This document shows, in pieces, positions 11,129 to 20,852 of a stretch of DNA of 64,000 nt; position 1 is the first letter of the stretch; every line of letters begins with the position of its first letter. The notes under the pieces are model-generated. The model did no database searches. It was not told the DNA's origin and worked only from the letters and a program-made list of their open reading frames with translations. This stretch comes from Mycobacterium stomatepiae (GTDB taxonomy: Bacteria; Actinomycetota; Actinomycetes; Mycobacteriales; Mycobacteriaceae): NCBI RefSeq assembly GCF_010731715.1, contig NZ_AP022587.1, positions 558,001 through 622,000 of the forward strand. The letters run 5' to 3'. Both the position numbers and the translations under genes were made by a program.

Positions 11129-11866
11129 CAGTCGATTTCGATCGGCTCGGAATCGGGCCGTCCACGAAGGTGATCGACGTGGGCTGCGGCGCCGGTCGGC
11201 ATGCGTTCGAGGCGTACCGCCGCGGTGCCGACGTCATCGCGTTCGACCGCGACGAAGCCGAATTGGAGTCCGTGGACACCATTCTGCGAGCGATGGCCGA
11301 AAACGGCGAGGTGCCCGCCTCGGCATCGGCGGAAGTGGTTGTCGGCGATGCATTGAAATTGCCGTACCCCGACGAGACTTTCGACTGCGTCATCGCATCC
11401 GAAATCCTGGAACATGTCACGCAGGACGACGCGGCGATCGCTGAATTGATCCGGGTTCTCAAAGTCGGTGGCACGCTGGCGGTCTCGGTGCCTCGCTGGC
11501 TCCCCGAGCAGGTGTGCTGGCTGCTGTCCGACGAATACCACGCCAATCTGGGCGGTCACATCCGCATTTACCGGGCCAGCGAATTACGAGACAAAGTCGC
11601 CGGGCATGGCCTGGAATTGACGCATTCACATCATGCGCATGCGCTGCACGCGCCATTCTGGTGGTTGAAATGTGCTGTGGGAGTTGAAAATACAGACCAT
11701 CCCATGGTGACCGCCTACCACAAAATCCTGGTGTGGGATCTCATGCAGCGGCCGCTGCTCACCCGCATCGCCGAGTCGGTGCTCAATCCCTTGGTGGGCA
11801 AGAGCGTGGCGATGTACTTCACCAAACCGCGAAAGGTCGAGGCCGAGTCGACCCTGGGGTATTCAG

Positions 11867-11880
<14 letters not shown>
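11122..11880 (+). CDS. Class I SAM-dependent methyltransferase
   Basis: 252-residue Methyltransf_11-type enzyme. Motif I is VIDVGCGAGRHAFEA (~18-32), motif II the acidic end of VIAFDRDEAELES, and motif III the stretch FDCVIASEILEHVTQ (~91-105), followed by IRVLKVGGTLAVSVPRW. The C-terminal half carries aromatic and His-rich segments (HSHHAHALHAPFWWL) that may hold the acceptor. The start ATG 11122 overlaps the glycosyltransferase stop. The frame extends further upstream without a stop, but that part is antisense-like shadow of the glycosyltransferase. It probably methylates the product of the preceding glycosyltransferase. Confidence 0.85.
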
Positions 11881-13610
<1,730 letters not shown>

Positions 13611-13711
13611 CTATCGGTCGGCCTGCGCCGGCCGACAGCGTGGTCAAGGTCCGTCAGGATCGGGGTTCACCCAGCCCAGCGGCGGTGGCGAGTTCGACTT
13701 AACATCGTGCT

Positions 13712-14404
13712 GTGCGCGCTTTACTTCTCCGAAAATCAATTGGCGTGTGCCTGACAGCGGTCGTGATCGCAGGCGCACTGACATTGGCTCCGGCGGTCTT
13801 GCCGTCGGGGACCCCGGGCGCCGTGCCGTCGGCCGCCGCCAGCTGCCCCCAGGTTCAGGTGGCGTTCGCCCGCGGCCGATACGAATCGCCCGGGCTCGGT
13901 GTGCTCGGCAACGCGTTCATCAACGCGCTTTCGTCCAAGGTCGGTAACAAGAGCTTCGGCTCGTACGCCGTCAAGTACCCCGCCGACACCCAGGTGGACA
14001 TCGGGGCCAACGACATGAGTCACCACATCCAGGACATGGCCAGCAACTGCCCGGACACCCGCCTGGTACTGGGTGGCTACTCACTGGGAGCCGCCGTGAC
14101 CGATGTGGTGCTCGCCGCGCCGATCGGTGCGTTCGGGTTCGACAGCCCCCTGCCGGCGGGCATGGATCAGCACATCGCCGCCGTCGCGCTGTTCGGCAAC
14201 GGGAGCCAGTGGGTGGGTCCGATCACGAACTTCAACCCGATCTACAACGACCGGACCATCGAGCTGTGCCACGGCGCCGACCCGATCTGCAACCCGGCCG
14301 ACCCGAACACCTGGAAAGAGAACTGGCCGCAGCATCTCGCCGGTGCCTACATCGATGCGGGCATGGCTAACCAGGCCGCCGACTTCGTGGCAAGCAAGCT
14401 GTAG
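13712..14404 (+). CDS. Secreted cutinase-family esterase
   Basis: 230-residue serine esterase of the mycobacterial cutinase-like (Cut/CFP21) family, exported by Sec. The signal peptide is residues 1-~44 (KSIGVCLTAVVIAGALTLA, cleavage in the AAAS region). The catalytic triad is visible as Ser124 in GGYSLGAA, Asp190 in CHGADPICNP and His208 in WPQHLAGAYIDAGM. Cys45/Cys113 and Cys186/Cys193 are placed as the two family disulfides. The GTG start 13712 gives a basic n-region. Its stop directly abuts the stop of glpQ2. It likely hydrolyses short- to medium-chain esters or phospholipids outside the cell. Confidence 0.9.
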   Translation: MRALLLRKSIGVCLTAVVIAGALTLAPAVLPSGTPGAVPSAAASCPQVQVAFARGRYESPGLGVLGNAFINALSSKVGNKSFGSYAVKYPADTQVDIGANDMSHHIQDMASNCPDTRLVLGGYSLGAAVTDVVLAAPIGAFGFDSPLPAGMDQHIAAVALFGNGSQWVGPITNFNPIYNDRTIELCHGADPICNPADPNTWKENWPQHLAGAYIDAGMANQAADFVASKL

Positions 14405-15133
14405 TTAGAGCGGCGCCCACTCGTCGCGGGCGATCAGCACCTCGCGCAGCAGGTCGGCGCGATCGGTGATGATGCCGTCCACGCCGATGTCGAGCAGGGC
14501 GCGCATCGTTGCCGGGTCGTCGACCGTCCACGCGTGCACCTGACGTCCCGAGGCGTGAGCAGCCCGGACCAGGGAAGGTGTGATCACCGGCAGCCGGCCT
14601 AGCCGGGGCGGCAGCTGCAAGCAGTCGCTGTCGTGCAGCAACCGCCAGGCGTACGCACGGCTGGCCGGCGTTTTCGCCGCCGCGAGGGCCAGGAACGCGA
14701 CCGTGCCGGCCGAACTCGCGACTGGTTTGGAGAGCAGGCCCAGCGCGCGACGCCGGCGCCGGTCGGAGAACGACGTGACCAGCACCCGGTCGTGCGCGTT
14801 CAACCGCTCGATGACCTCGACCGTCGGTTCGATGGCCGACTCGGCCTTGATATCGATATTGAGCCGCATCGTCGGCAGCGCGACCAGCAGGTCTTCCAGC
14901 GTCGGGACGGTCTCCCCCGCGCCGAGATCCGCGCAGCGGACCTCCCGCCAAGAAAATCGGTCGATCGCATCCGAGAACCCCGGGAGCCGGCGGTCGTGCA
15001 GGATCACCGCCACGCCGTCGCGGGTGGACCGAACGTCGGTCTCGATGTAGCGGAGCCCGAGCTTGGCGGCCTCGTGAAACGCGCCCATCGTGTTCATCGG
15101 AAACTTGAACGAGGTAAATCCTCTGTGCGCCAT
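14405..15133 (-). CDS. glpQ2: Glycerophosphodiester phosphodiesterase GlpQ2
   Basis: Hydrolyses glycerophosphodiesters to glycerol-3-phosphate and an alcohol, recycling phospholipid head groups. The TIM-barrel begins with AHRGFTSFKFPMNT (catalytic His and metal site), then YIETDVRSTRDG (Glu/Asp metal ligands) and ILHDRRLPG (second catalytic His), and ends with DGIITDRADLLREVLIARDEW; the sequence closely resembles M. tuberculosis Rv0317c. The frame is open to 15334 (309 aa), but 242 residues from ATG 15133 match the known enzyme, which starts just before AHRG; ATG 15244 is an alternative. Rv0315 and Rv0317c are near neighbours in M. tuberculosis, as are their counterparts here. Confidence 0.88.
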   Translation of the reverse strand: MAHRGFTSFKFPMNTMGAFHEAAKLGLRYIETDVRSTRDGVAVILHDRRLPGFSDAIDRFSWREVRCADLGAGETVPTLEDLLVALPTMRLNIDIKAESAIEPTVEVIERLNAHDRVLVTSFSDRRRRRALGLLSKPVASSAGTVAFLALAAAKTPASRAYAWRLLHDSDCLQLPPRLGRLPVITPSLVRAAHASGRQVHAWTVDDPATMRALLDIGVDGIITDRADLLREVLIARDEWAPL

Positions 15134-15378
15134 GGCAATTCGTCCGGCGCCGTGAAGATACTCGCACGCCGTCGCATCGGGCTGGGCGGCGGAAAGGGCC
15201 CGAATTTCGTCGAATCCGCGCTGTGGTGATCTGGCCAGACTCATTGCTGCGCTCGACGCCACGATCGCGGCCTTCGACGCGGGAGTCGAGCTCGGCGCGT
15301 GAGAAACTGGAGTGCACCGAATCACGGCTGCCAACAGCGCTTTTCACAAGCCGTCGCGGAGGGGGCGACGCAGCGGCC

Positions 15379-15618
15379 TCAGACTTCGTAGGTGACGTGG
15401 TACCAGTGCCTGACCGGCTGGTGGGTCTTGTCGGCTCGGCCGGTGTCCGTCGCGTTCATCACGTTGACGTCGGTCGTGTCCGGATGGTGGGCTTTGATGT
15501 AGCCCTCCAGTTCGTGAATCACCGCGCTATGCGGCTGATCCGGATTGGCTAGCGCTTTTGCTCGGCGCGTTTGCGGTACACCGAGAATTATGCCGACGTA
15601 TTCTTCTATGTGCAGCAT
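15379..15618 (-). CDS. Small hypothetical protein
   Basis: 79-residue acidic/His-containing protein (…ELEGYIKAHHPDTTDVNVM…) with no domain I recognise, no signal peptide and no membrane segment. Its ATG 15618 lies inside the last codons of the membrane-protein gene (13-nt overlap), the pattern of translational coupling, which is the main reason for calling it. The C-terminus is rich in aromatic residues (HWYHVTYEV). It could be a small partner of the membrane protein. Confidence 0.5.
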   Translation of the reverse strand: MLHIEEYVGIILGVPQTRRAKALANPDQPHSAVIHELEGYIKAHHPDTTDVNVMNATDTGRADKTHQPVRHWYHVTYEV

Positions 15619-16064
15619 TCGCTATTGCCTTGTCGCGCAAGCTGTTTGGCGATTCGTTGCTGAGACCGCAAACCGAGGTAGCCGAGGGTCAATCCGGCAC
15701 CGATCTCGCCGGCGGCCGTCAGCCAGGAGAACCATGTGACGTTGACGCGCGGTCCGGAGCTGAAGCTGTCTTGATAGCCGGGCAGAAATGTCGGCAGGAC
15801 GTGCGCGTAGGTGAACAATGCGGCGCTGCCGAACCCGACGAAGGACGCAAAGCCCGCAGCCGAGCGGCGTTGTCGTAGGACCAGCACAAGCGCCACAACC
15901 ACAAAAATGCCCTGGATAGTCCCGCCGACCATGACAACGGGTGGAGATGCCGTCATGCCCCGTCGGAAGTGGTCGACGCCGTGCAGCCCGAACGCCGCGA
16001 CAAAGGCGATCATCGCCACAGTCAGGGAACGGTCCGCCGGACGCGGGTTCGAGTTGTCGGACAT
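15606..16064 (-). CDS. Small four-helix integral membrane protein
   Basis: 152-residue protein with four predicted transmembrane helices: LTVAMIAFVAAFGLHGVDHF, VVMVGGTIQGIFVVVALVLV, FASFVGFGSAALFTYAHVLP and a last one around WLTAAGEIGAGLTLGYLGL. ATG 16064 is chosen over 16106 because it has a GGGAGAC ribosome site, and the upstream part would run close to the palindrome at 16084-16102. Function unknown. The promoter carries a BlaI/MecI-like palindrome, so it may belong to a stress or cell-wall response. It is coupled to the 79-residue gene downstream. Confidence 0.72.
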   Translation of the reverse strand: MSDNSNPRPADRSLTVAMIAFVAAFGLHGVDHFRRGMTASPPVVMVGGTIQGIFVVVALVLVLRQRRSAAGFASFVGFGSAALFTYAHVLPTFLPGYQDSFSSGPRVNVTWFSWLTAAGEIGAGLTLGYLGLRSQQRIAKQLARQGNSECCT

Positions 16065-16083
16065 CGGCGTCTCCCACGCTCGT

Positions 16084-16102
16084 CTACTACGAAATGTAGT
16101 AG
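16084..16102. promoter_or_regulatory. BlaI/MecI-like palindrome
   Basis: CTACTAC (16084-16090) GAAAT GTAGTAG (16096-16102): perfect 7-bp arms with a 5-nt spacer, 20 nt upstream of the membrane-protein start. Its TACTAC...GTAGTA form resembles operators of BlaI/MecI-family repressors, which occur in mycobacteria. No blaI gene is in the window. Confidence 0.55.
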
Positions 16103-16263
16103 GCAAGGGCGCAGATGTAAATAGTTCCAGACACAGGCAACCGCGTTCGATTTACCCGCGCAGGCAGAAGAGCTCAACGATGTGGTCGGTAAGAACGCCG
16201 GTTATGAGTTGGTGATAAGCACCGCGGCGGCCCGATTAATTGGATATCGGTCGCGGTTAGCGG

Positions 16264-16470
16264 TTATGCAGGGGTGTCGCCGCTGGAATAAACCCTGAAG
16301 TGACGGCCGCCGGCGGCGACGGCGTGGTCCACCTCGGCGGTGCGCCGACGACCCCGCGATGACGGGTGACGATGCATGGATTCCGTCCGCTCGCGTTCAC
16401 GTCGCTGGGCTGCAATCCAGGCCGGGTGTGACTGGAGGAAAACAACGGTCGACCCTGGTGCATTCGCCAT
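16264..16470 (-). CDS. Small basic hypothetical protein
   Basis: 68-residue protein, strongly basic in the middle (AAQRRERERTESMHRHPSSR). It is called because a good ribosome site, AGGAG, lies 9 nt before ATG 16470 and no other gene explains the region. An overlapping frame (16257-16463) has no such signal. I recognise no domain. The flanking stretches 16107-16263 and 16471-16729 show no convincing genes. Confidence 0.4.
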   Translation of the reverse strand: MANAPGSTVVFLQSHPAWIAAQRRERERTESMHRHPSSRGRRRTAEVDHAVAAGGRHFRVYSSGDTPA

Positions 16471-16729
16471 GATTGTCAGCTCCTCTCAGAGCAACCGATT
16501 CAGCCGCGAAGCTACGGATGTGTTATGTGTTCGTGTCCAGGATGCCCAGGCAATCCTGAGACCAAACCAAGCGTGATCATGAGAATTGACCGTGAATTCA
16601 TCCCAAATCCCGAGCTAGTGCGGTTTTGCCGTCCGTTTCCGGCTGACAGCGATCCAAATGCTAGCGACGACCACCGACACAATTTTCGTTTCGACCCCGT
16701 ACGACCCGGGCTGCTATCGTCGTTTGCTT

Positions 16730-17548
16730 ATGCCTGAGATGGACCGTCGCCGCATGATGCTGACGACAGGGATCGGCGTGCTGGCGGCCGCGCTCCCCAT
16801 CCCTGAGGCCAAGGCCTACCCGGGGCGGACACCGCCGCCCAGCGCGCCCAGCGGGAACTACATATTCTCCGACGAGTTCGACGGTCCGGCGGGCTCGGCG
16901 CCCGATCCGTCGAAGTGGGCGATCGCGAAGGCTCGCGAGACGATCAAGGATCCGACCTATTGGGAACTCCCCGAGCACATCGGACAGTACCGCGACGATC
17001 GAAAGAACGTATTCGTCGACGGTAATTCCAACCTCGTCCTGCGCGCCGCCAAGGACGGGCCGACCTACTTCAGCGGCAAGGTCCAAAGCCTGTGGCGCGG
17101 CGGCGTCGGCCACACCTGGGAAACCCGGGTCAAGCTGAACTGCCTGACCGCGGGCGCCTGGCCCGCCTATTGGCTCGGCAACGACGACCAGGGCGAAATC
17201 GACGTGATGGAGTGGTACGGCAACGGCAGCTGGCCGTCGGCGACCACCGTTCACGCCAAAGCGAACGGCGGCGAGTGGAAGACCCACAACATCGCGGTCG
17301 ACAGCGCCTGGCACACCTGGCGATGCCAGTGGGACGAGGCCGGCATCAGGTTCTGGAAGGACTATTCCGACGGCGCCCAGCCGTATTTCGATGTCCCGGC
17401 CAGCTCGCTGCCAGATTGGCCGTTCAACGGTCCCGGCTACACGGTGTATCCGGTGTTCAACCTGGCAGTCGCGGGCTCGGGGGGTGGCGATCCCGGACCG
17501 GGCAGCTACCCCGCCGACATGCTGGTCGACTGGATCCGCGTCTGGTAG
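16730..17548 (+). CDS. Secreted GH16 endo-beta-1,3-glucanase (Rv0315-like)
   Basis: 272-residue exported glycoside hydrolase family 16 protein, resembling M. tuberculosis Rv0315 from its first residues (MPEMDRRRMM). A signal peptide covers about residues 1-32 (a DRRRM start gives a Tat-like n-region). The laminarinase signature GEIDVMEWYG contains the catalytic Glu-x-Asp-x-x-Glu, and the sandwich ends with SYPADMLVDWIRVW. ATG 16730 is preferred over 16658 by homology. It probably hydrolyses beta-1,3-glucans outside the cell. Convergent with the secreted protein at 17558. Confidence 0.9.
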   Translation: MPEMDRRRMMLTTGIGVLAAALPIPEAKAYPGRTPPPSAPSGNYIFSDEFDGPAGSAPDPSKWAIAKARETIKDPTYWELPEHIGQYRDDRKNVFVDGNSNLVLRAAKDGPTYFSGKVQSLWRGGVGHTWETRVKLNCLTAGAWPAYWLGNDDQGEIDVMEWYGNGSWPSATTVHAKANGGEWKTHNIAVDSAWHTWRCQWDEAGIRFWKDYSDGAQPYFDVPASSLPDWPFNGPGYTVYPVFNLAVAGSGGGDPGPGSYPADMLVDWIRVW

Positions 17549-17557
17549 TCGGGCGCG

Positions 17558-18163
17558 TCAGCCCGGTATCCGATCCCCGGCGAACCACGCGCTCGTGACC
17601 GCGTGGGTCTGCGGCGGCGGGAAGTGAGCGCCCGGCGCGCCCAATTGACCGACTTTGACCGTCCAGGTCGGTCCCGAGCGGTCGGCTACGCAGGTCTGCG
17701 TGGTCGGCAGGCACAAGACCACCGGGTGGGCGCCGGTGTCGCCACACCAGTAGCCCCCGACGTAGCCGTCGTCGAGAACGAGCGCATACGGTTCCGGCAG
17801 GGCCGGAGGTTGCACCGGCGGTAGCTGGCCCTGGTAGCTGACCCGATGCAATCGCTGGTCCCACGGATCGTCCACGCACAACAGCGAACCCGGTGTCGAC
17901 GGCCAGCAGGTGGCGGCGCCGGCCGCGCTCGGCGAGCACGCGTAGACATCGTCGGCCACCGCCGAGGGCGACGCCGTGCAGCCCTCGACGACGACGTTGC
18001 CTTGGGTCGGGGTCTCGTGAAACCCGTTCACGGCCTGCCCCTGGGATCCGACGGCCACCGTGGTGATCTGCTGAGTCGGCGGCGGATCGGCACTGGCCGG
18101 CCAGCTGAACCCCAACATCCCCATGACGGCGATCGGCACCACAGCAACTCGCGACGCATCCAC
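17558..18163 (-). CDS. Secreted hypothetical protein, Cys-containing
   Basis: About 201 residues with an N-terminal signal (RVAVVPIAVMGMLGFSWPASADP, cleaved after ASA) and a mature part with many cysteines (GCTASPS, YACSPS, ATCWPS, LLCVDDP, YWCGD, VLCLPTTQTC), suggesting disulfides outside the cytoplasm. I recognise no family. The frame is open to 18277, but GTG 18163 is chosen because it places the signal peptide at the start and avoids the LLM gene ending at 18168. The short gap suggests co-transcription with that gene. Confidence 0.6.
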   Translation of the reverse strand: MDASRVAVVPIAVMGMLGFSWPASADPPPTQQITTVAVGSQGQAVNGFHETPTQGNVVVEGCTASPSAVADDVYACSPSAAGAATCWPSTPGSLLCVDDPWDQRLHRVSYQGQLPPVQPPALPEPYALVLDDGYVGGYWCGDTGAHPVVLCLPTTQTCVADRSGPTWTVKVGQLGAPGAHFPPPQTHAVTSAWFAGDRIPG

Positions 18164-18167
18164 CCGG

Positions 18168-19067
18168 CTAACAATCCTCCACGCCGGCCGCGATGGGAAT
18201 GGGCAAAGAGCTCGGCTTAGACGGTCGCGATCCGCCGGGGGCGCAATCCAGGGCGAGGCAACGTTCGAGCAGCGCATCGGTCGGCGGCTGGCGGAAAGCC
18301 AACACCATCTGCGCGCAGCCGAGCCGCTCGAACTCCGGCAACATTGCCAGCTGTTCGTCCAATTGGCCGGCTTCGGCCGGATGCAGTGACAACTGGGCCG
18401 AACGCTGGATCTCGGCCGGCGGGCGCCGCACCTCGGCGCAGGCCGCGTCGAGGTCGGCGTTGACCGCGCCCCATCGCTGCGGCCCCTCGTGTCCGGGCAT
18501 GTTCCACATGTCTGCGTGACGGGCGATCACGCGCAGCATCTTCGGCTCGCTACCACCGATCACGATCGGTGGATGCGGCTGCTGAACGGGTTTGGGTTCG
18601 CACAGCGCCTCCTCGAGGGTGAAGAACCGCCCGGCGAAGGTGACGGATTCCTCCGTCCACAGCCTGCGCAGCACTGTCAGCGCCTCGTCGACCATCGCGA
18701 CACGGATGCCGGGGTCGGGAAAGTCGATGCCGTACCCGCGATGTTCGTTTTCATGCCAGCCGGCGCCGATGCCAAAGTTGAGGCGTCCACCGGAAATGTG
18801 GTCGACGGTGACCGCCATCTTGGCCATGACCGCCAGGTTTCGGAACGTCACGCTGGACACGAGGCAGCCGATTCGCGCCCGCTTGGTGACGGCGGCCATC
18901 GCGGCCAGCGTCGTCCAGCCCTCGTAGGTGGGGTCGGTGCTGTCCTTCGGCCCGTAGAAATGGTCGTAATCCCACACCGTTTCGAAGCCCATGCGATCAG
19001 CGGTGCGCCACAACTGCTCCAGCGCGCCGTATTCGAAGCTCAGGTCGAATTTGACCGTGATGCGCAT
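18168..19067 (-). CDS. LLM-class (F420-dependent-type) flavin oxidoreductase
   Basis: 299-residue luciferase-like monooxygenase-fold enzyme. Hallmarks: WDYDHFYGP (~33-41), the substrate/cofactor barrel strand IGCLVSSVTFRNLAVMAK, and the F420-type motif DHISGGRLNFGIGAGWHENEH (~88-108), followed by PHPPIVIGGSEPKMLRVIARHAD. Probably an F420-dependent reductase or dehydrogenase on an unknown substrate. The last ~25 residues (Pro/Ser-rich) look less like the family. A 12-bp perfect palindrome sits 6 nt upstream of the ATG. Confidence 0.82.
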   Translation of the reverse strand: MRITVKFDLSFEYGALEQLWRTADRMGFETVWDYDHFYGPKDSTDPTYEGWTTLAAMAAVTKRARIGCLVSSVTFRNLAVMAKMAVTVDHISGGRLNFGIGAGWHENEHRGYGIDFPDPGIRVAMVDEALTVLRRLWTEESVTFAGRFFTLEEALCEPKPVQQPHPPIVIGGSEPKMLRVIARHADMWNMPGHEGPQRWGAVNADLDAACAEVRRPPAEIQRSAQLSLHPAEAGQLDEQLAMLPEFERLGCAQMVLAFRQPPTDALLERCLALDCAPGGSRPSKPSSLPIPIAAGVEDC

Positions 19068-19072
19068 GTCGT

Positions 19073-19084
19073 GATCCTAGGATC
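19073..19084. promoter_or_regulatory. 12-bp palindrome before the LLM oxidoreductase
   Basis: GATCCTAGGATC is a perfect palindrome ending 6 nt before the start codon of the LLM gene. It could be an operator or occlude the ribosome site. The surrounding 270-nt intergenic region (19068-19337) otherwise holds only weak signals, such as GGTG/CACC arms near 19300 ahead of the oxidoreductase at 19338. Confidence 0.3.
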
Positions 19085-19337
19085 GGCGGGCGCATTTTCG
19101 CAGACGAACAGTCCGCGACCCGATCTTGTCTACCGATCGTAAGGCGCCGCAGCCGCGGCATTGAATATCCCGGCTCAACCCGGGTAATTCGGATGTGCGG
19201 GTTGATGGTTGGGTGGTCGCGAAGCTCAATGCGTGAGGAGGGCGATCGCCCTCAGGGGTATCGGGAAACGTGAGTGATGGTGTGCTGGGCCATACGGTGC
19301 GTTACACCATTGGTGGTTGCTGGCGTAGCGTGCGCTC

Positions 19338-20351
19338 ATGGCTGAGGTGAATCGTCGTTTCCTACTGCGGGAGCGTCCCACCGGACGCATCGGCCCCAAC
19401 ACGTTCGAGCTCGTCGAGGAATCGGTTCCCGAGATCGGCGATGGCGAAGCGCTGGTGCATGTCGAATGGATCTCGCTCGATCCTACTAATCGGACCTGGA
19501 TCAACGACACGCCGACATACCTGCCTCCGGTCGGAATCGGCGAGGTGATGCGGGCCGGTGGGCTGGGTCGGGTCGTCGAATCAAAGAACCCCCACTATTC
19601 GGTTGGTCAGATCGTCCAGGGCCTCGTCGGCTGGCAGGAGTACCTGGTTGTCTCCGACACGGCGCCGTTGTTCGCAGTCGACGTTGCCGACGGCGTCTCC
19701 CCCAGCGCCTATATGGGCGCGCTTGGGACGACCGGGCTCACCGCGTGGGTCGGAATTCGCGACATCGGCAAGCCGCGGCCAGGCGAGACCGTCGTCGTCT
19801 CGGCCGCGGCCGGCGCGGTCGGCTCGATCGCCGGCCAGCTTGCCAAGGCCGACGGCGCCCGTGTGGTCGGGATCGCCGGCGGCCCGGACAAGTGCCGGCT
19901 GCTCACCGAGGAGCTGGGCTTCGACGCGGCCGTCGACTACCGTGCCGACGACTGGGCAGCCCAGCTCCGGGCGGCGACGCCCGACGGCATCGACGTCGAC
20001 TTCGAGAACGTCGGCGGCGTGATCATGGACGCGGTGTTCGCGCGCCTCAACATCGGCGCGCGTGTCGCGCTGTGCGGCCTGATCTCCGGCTACAACGAGG
20101 CCGACCCACCGCCGGGCCCGCGCGCATTCGGCAACCTGCTGATCCAGCGCGCCAAGCTCGAAGGCTTCATCGTTCTCGACCACTTGGGCCGCGCTCCCGA
20201 GGCGGTCCGCGAGATCTCCGGCCTGATCGCGGCGGGCAAGCTCACCCCGCTCGAGACCGTGGTCGAAGGCTTCGAACAGTTGCCGACGGCGATCAACATG
20301 CTGTTCGACGGCAAGAACGTCGGCAAGCTGATGGTCAAGACGTCGAGCTAG
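19338..20351 (+). CDS. Medium-chain NADP-dependent oxidoreductase (CurA/leukotriene B4 dehydrogenase-like)
   Basis: 337-residue zinc-independent MDR-family reductase. The N-terminal catalytic domain includes EWISLDPTNRTWI, and the Rossmann domain has ETVVVSAAAGAVGSIAGQLA (~151-170) with AxxGxxG, then GIAGGPDKCRLL and FENVGG. It lacks the zinc-binding cysteines of alcohol dehydrogenases and should reduce the double bond of enones or similar electrophiles with NADPH. It stands alone between divergent genes; its stop is 4 nt from the convergent hypothetical gene. Confidence 0.88.
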   Translation: MAEVNRRFLLRERPTGRIGPNTFELVEESVPEIGDGEALVHVEWISLDPTNRTWINDTPTYLPPVGIGEVMRAGGLGRVVESKNPHYSVGQIVQGLVGWQEYLVVSDTAPLFAVDVADGVSPSAYMGALGTTGLTAWVGIRDIGKPRPGETVVVSAAAGAVGSIAGQLAKADGARVVGIAGGPDKCRLLTEELGFDAAVDYRADDWAAQLRAATPDGIDVDFENVGGVIMDAVFARLNIGARVALCGLISGYNEADPPPGPRAFGNLLIQRAKLEGFIVLDHLGRAPEAVREISGLIAAGKLTPLETVVEGFEQLPTAINMLFDGKNVGKLMVKTSS

Positions 20352-20354
20352 GGT

Positions 20355-20723
20355 TCAGAGCGTCACGAGGACAAGGACATTCGAACGGTCCGCGGGATCG
20401 ACGCGCACCGTCACCTCGGCGCCGATCGTGAGATGCGGGGCAGTCGACAGCTCGAGTGACACGCGCCGGGTGGCGTGGTAGGAGTCTTGGTCGGGCAACC
20501 GCACGTCCAACTCCACTTCGTGCCACCACCCCAGCGCCGTCGTCGCGACGTTTTCGCGGATCGCCACGATTGTCGCGACGCCCGGTAGTCCGTCGCGCAT
20601 CAGCCGTTCCCGCTCGGCGCTGCGTTCGTTGAGTTCGGCGACGGCGTCGACGGCGTGCCGCTGGTCGGACCGCGTGACGCGCTGTCCGGCGCTGGCCTTC
20701 CTTGCCCGCTCGAACCAGCCCAT
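20355..20723 (-). CDS. Hypothetical protein, mixed helix/beta
   Basis: About 122 residues from ATG 20723 (MGWFERARK; an earlier ATG at 20756 is possible). The first half is charged and helical (DAVAELNERSAERERLM); the second is beta-rich (VATIVAIRENVATTALGWWHEVELDVRL, ATRRVSLELSTAP, VTVRVDPADRSNVLVLV), resembling an OB- or Ig-like small domain as in DUF3592-type proteins. No signal peptide. Function unknown; it converges on the oxidoreductase gene. Confidence 0.65.
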   Translation of the reverse strand: MGWFERARKASAGQRVTRSDQRHAVDAVAELNERSAERERLMRDGLPGVATIVAIRENVATTALGWWHEVELDVRLPDQDSYHATRRVSLELSTAPHLTIGAEVTVRVDPADRSNVLVLVTL

Positions 20724-20852
20724 GTCGGTGAGCGTACGGCAGTTGACAATCGGCATGGTCGGGCACGGGCGTCAAGATAGGAATTATCGTGATTGGCTAC
20801 AGCGACAGTTAGCTGTAGTTGTCGGCAGCTCGGAACCGCGAGGACGTGACAC

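Noticed and set aside
16525..16737. 70-codon frame with a Cys-rich start before the GH16 gene
   Set aside because: No ribosome site and overlaps the GH16 start; the Cys-Pro motif could be chance.
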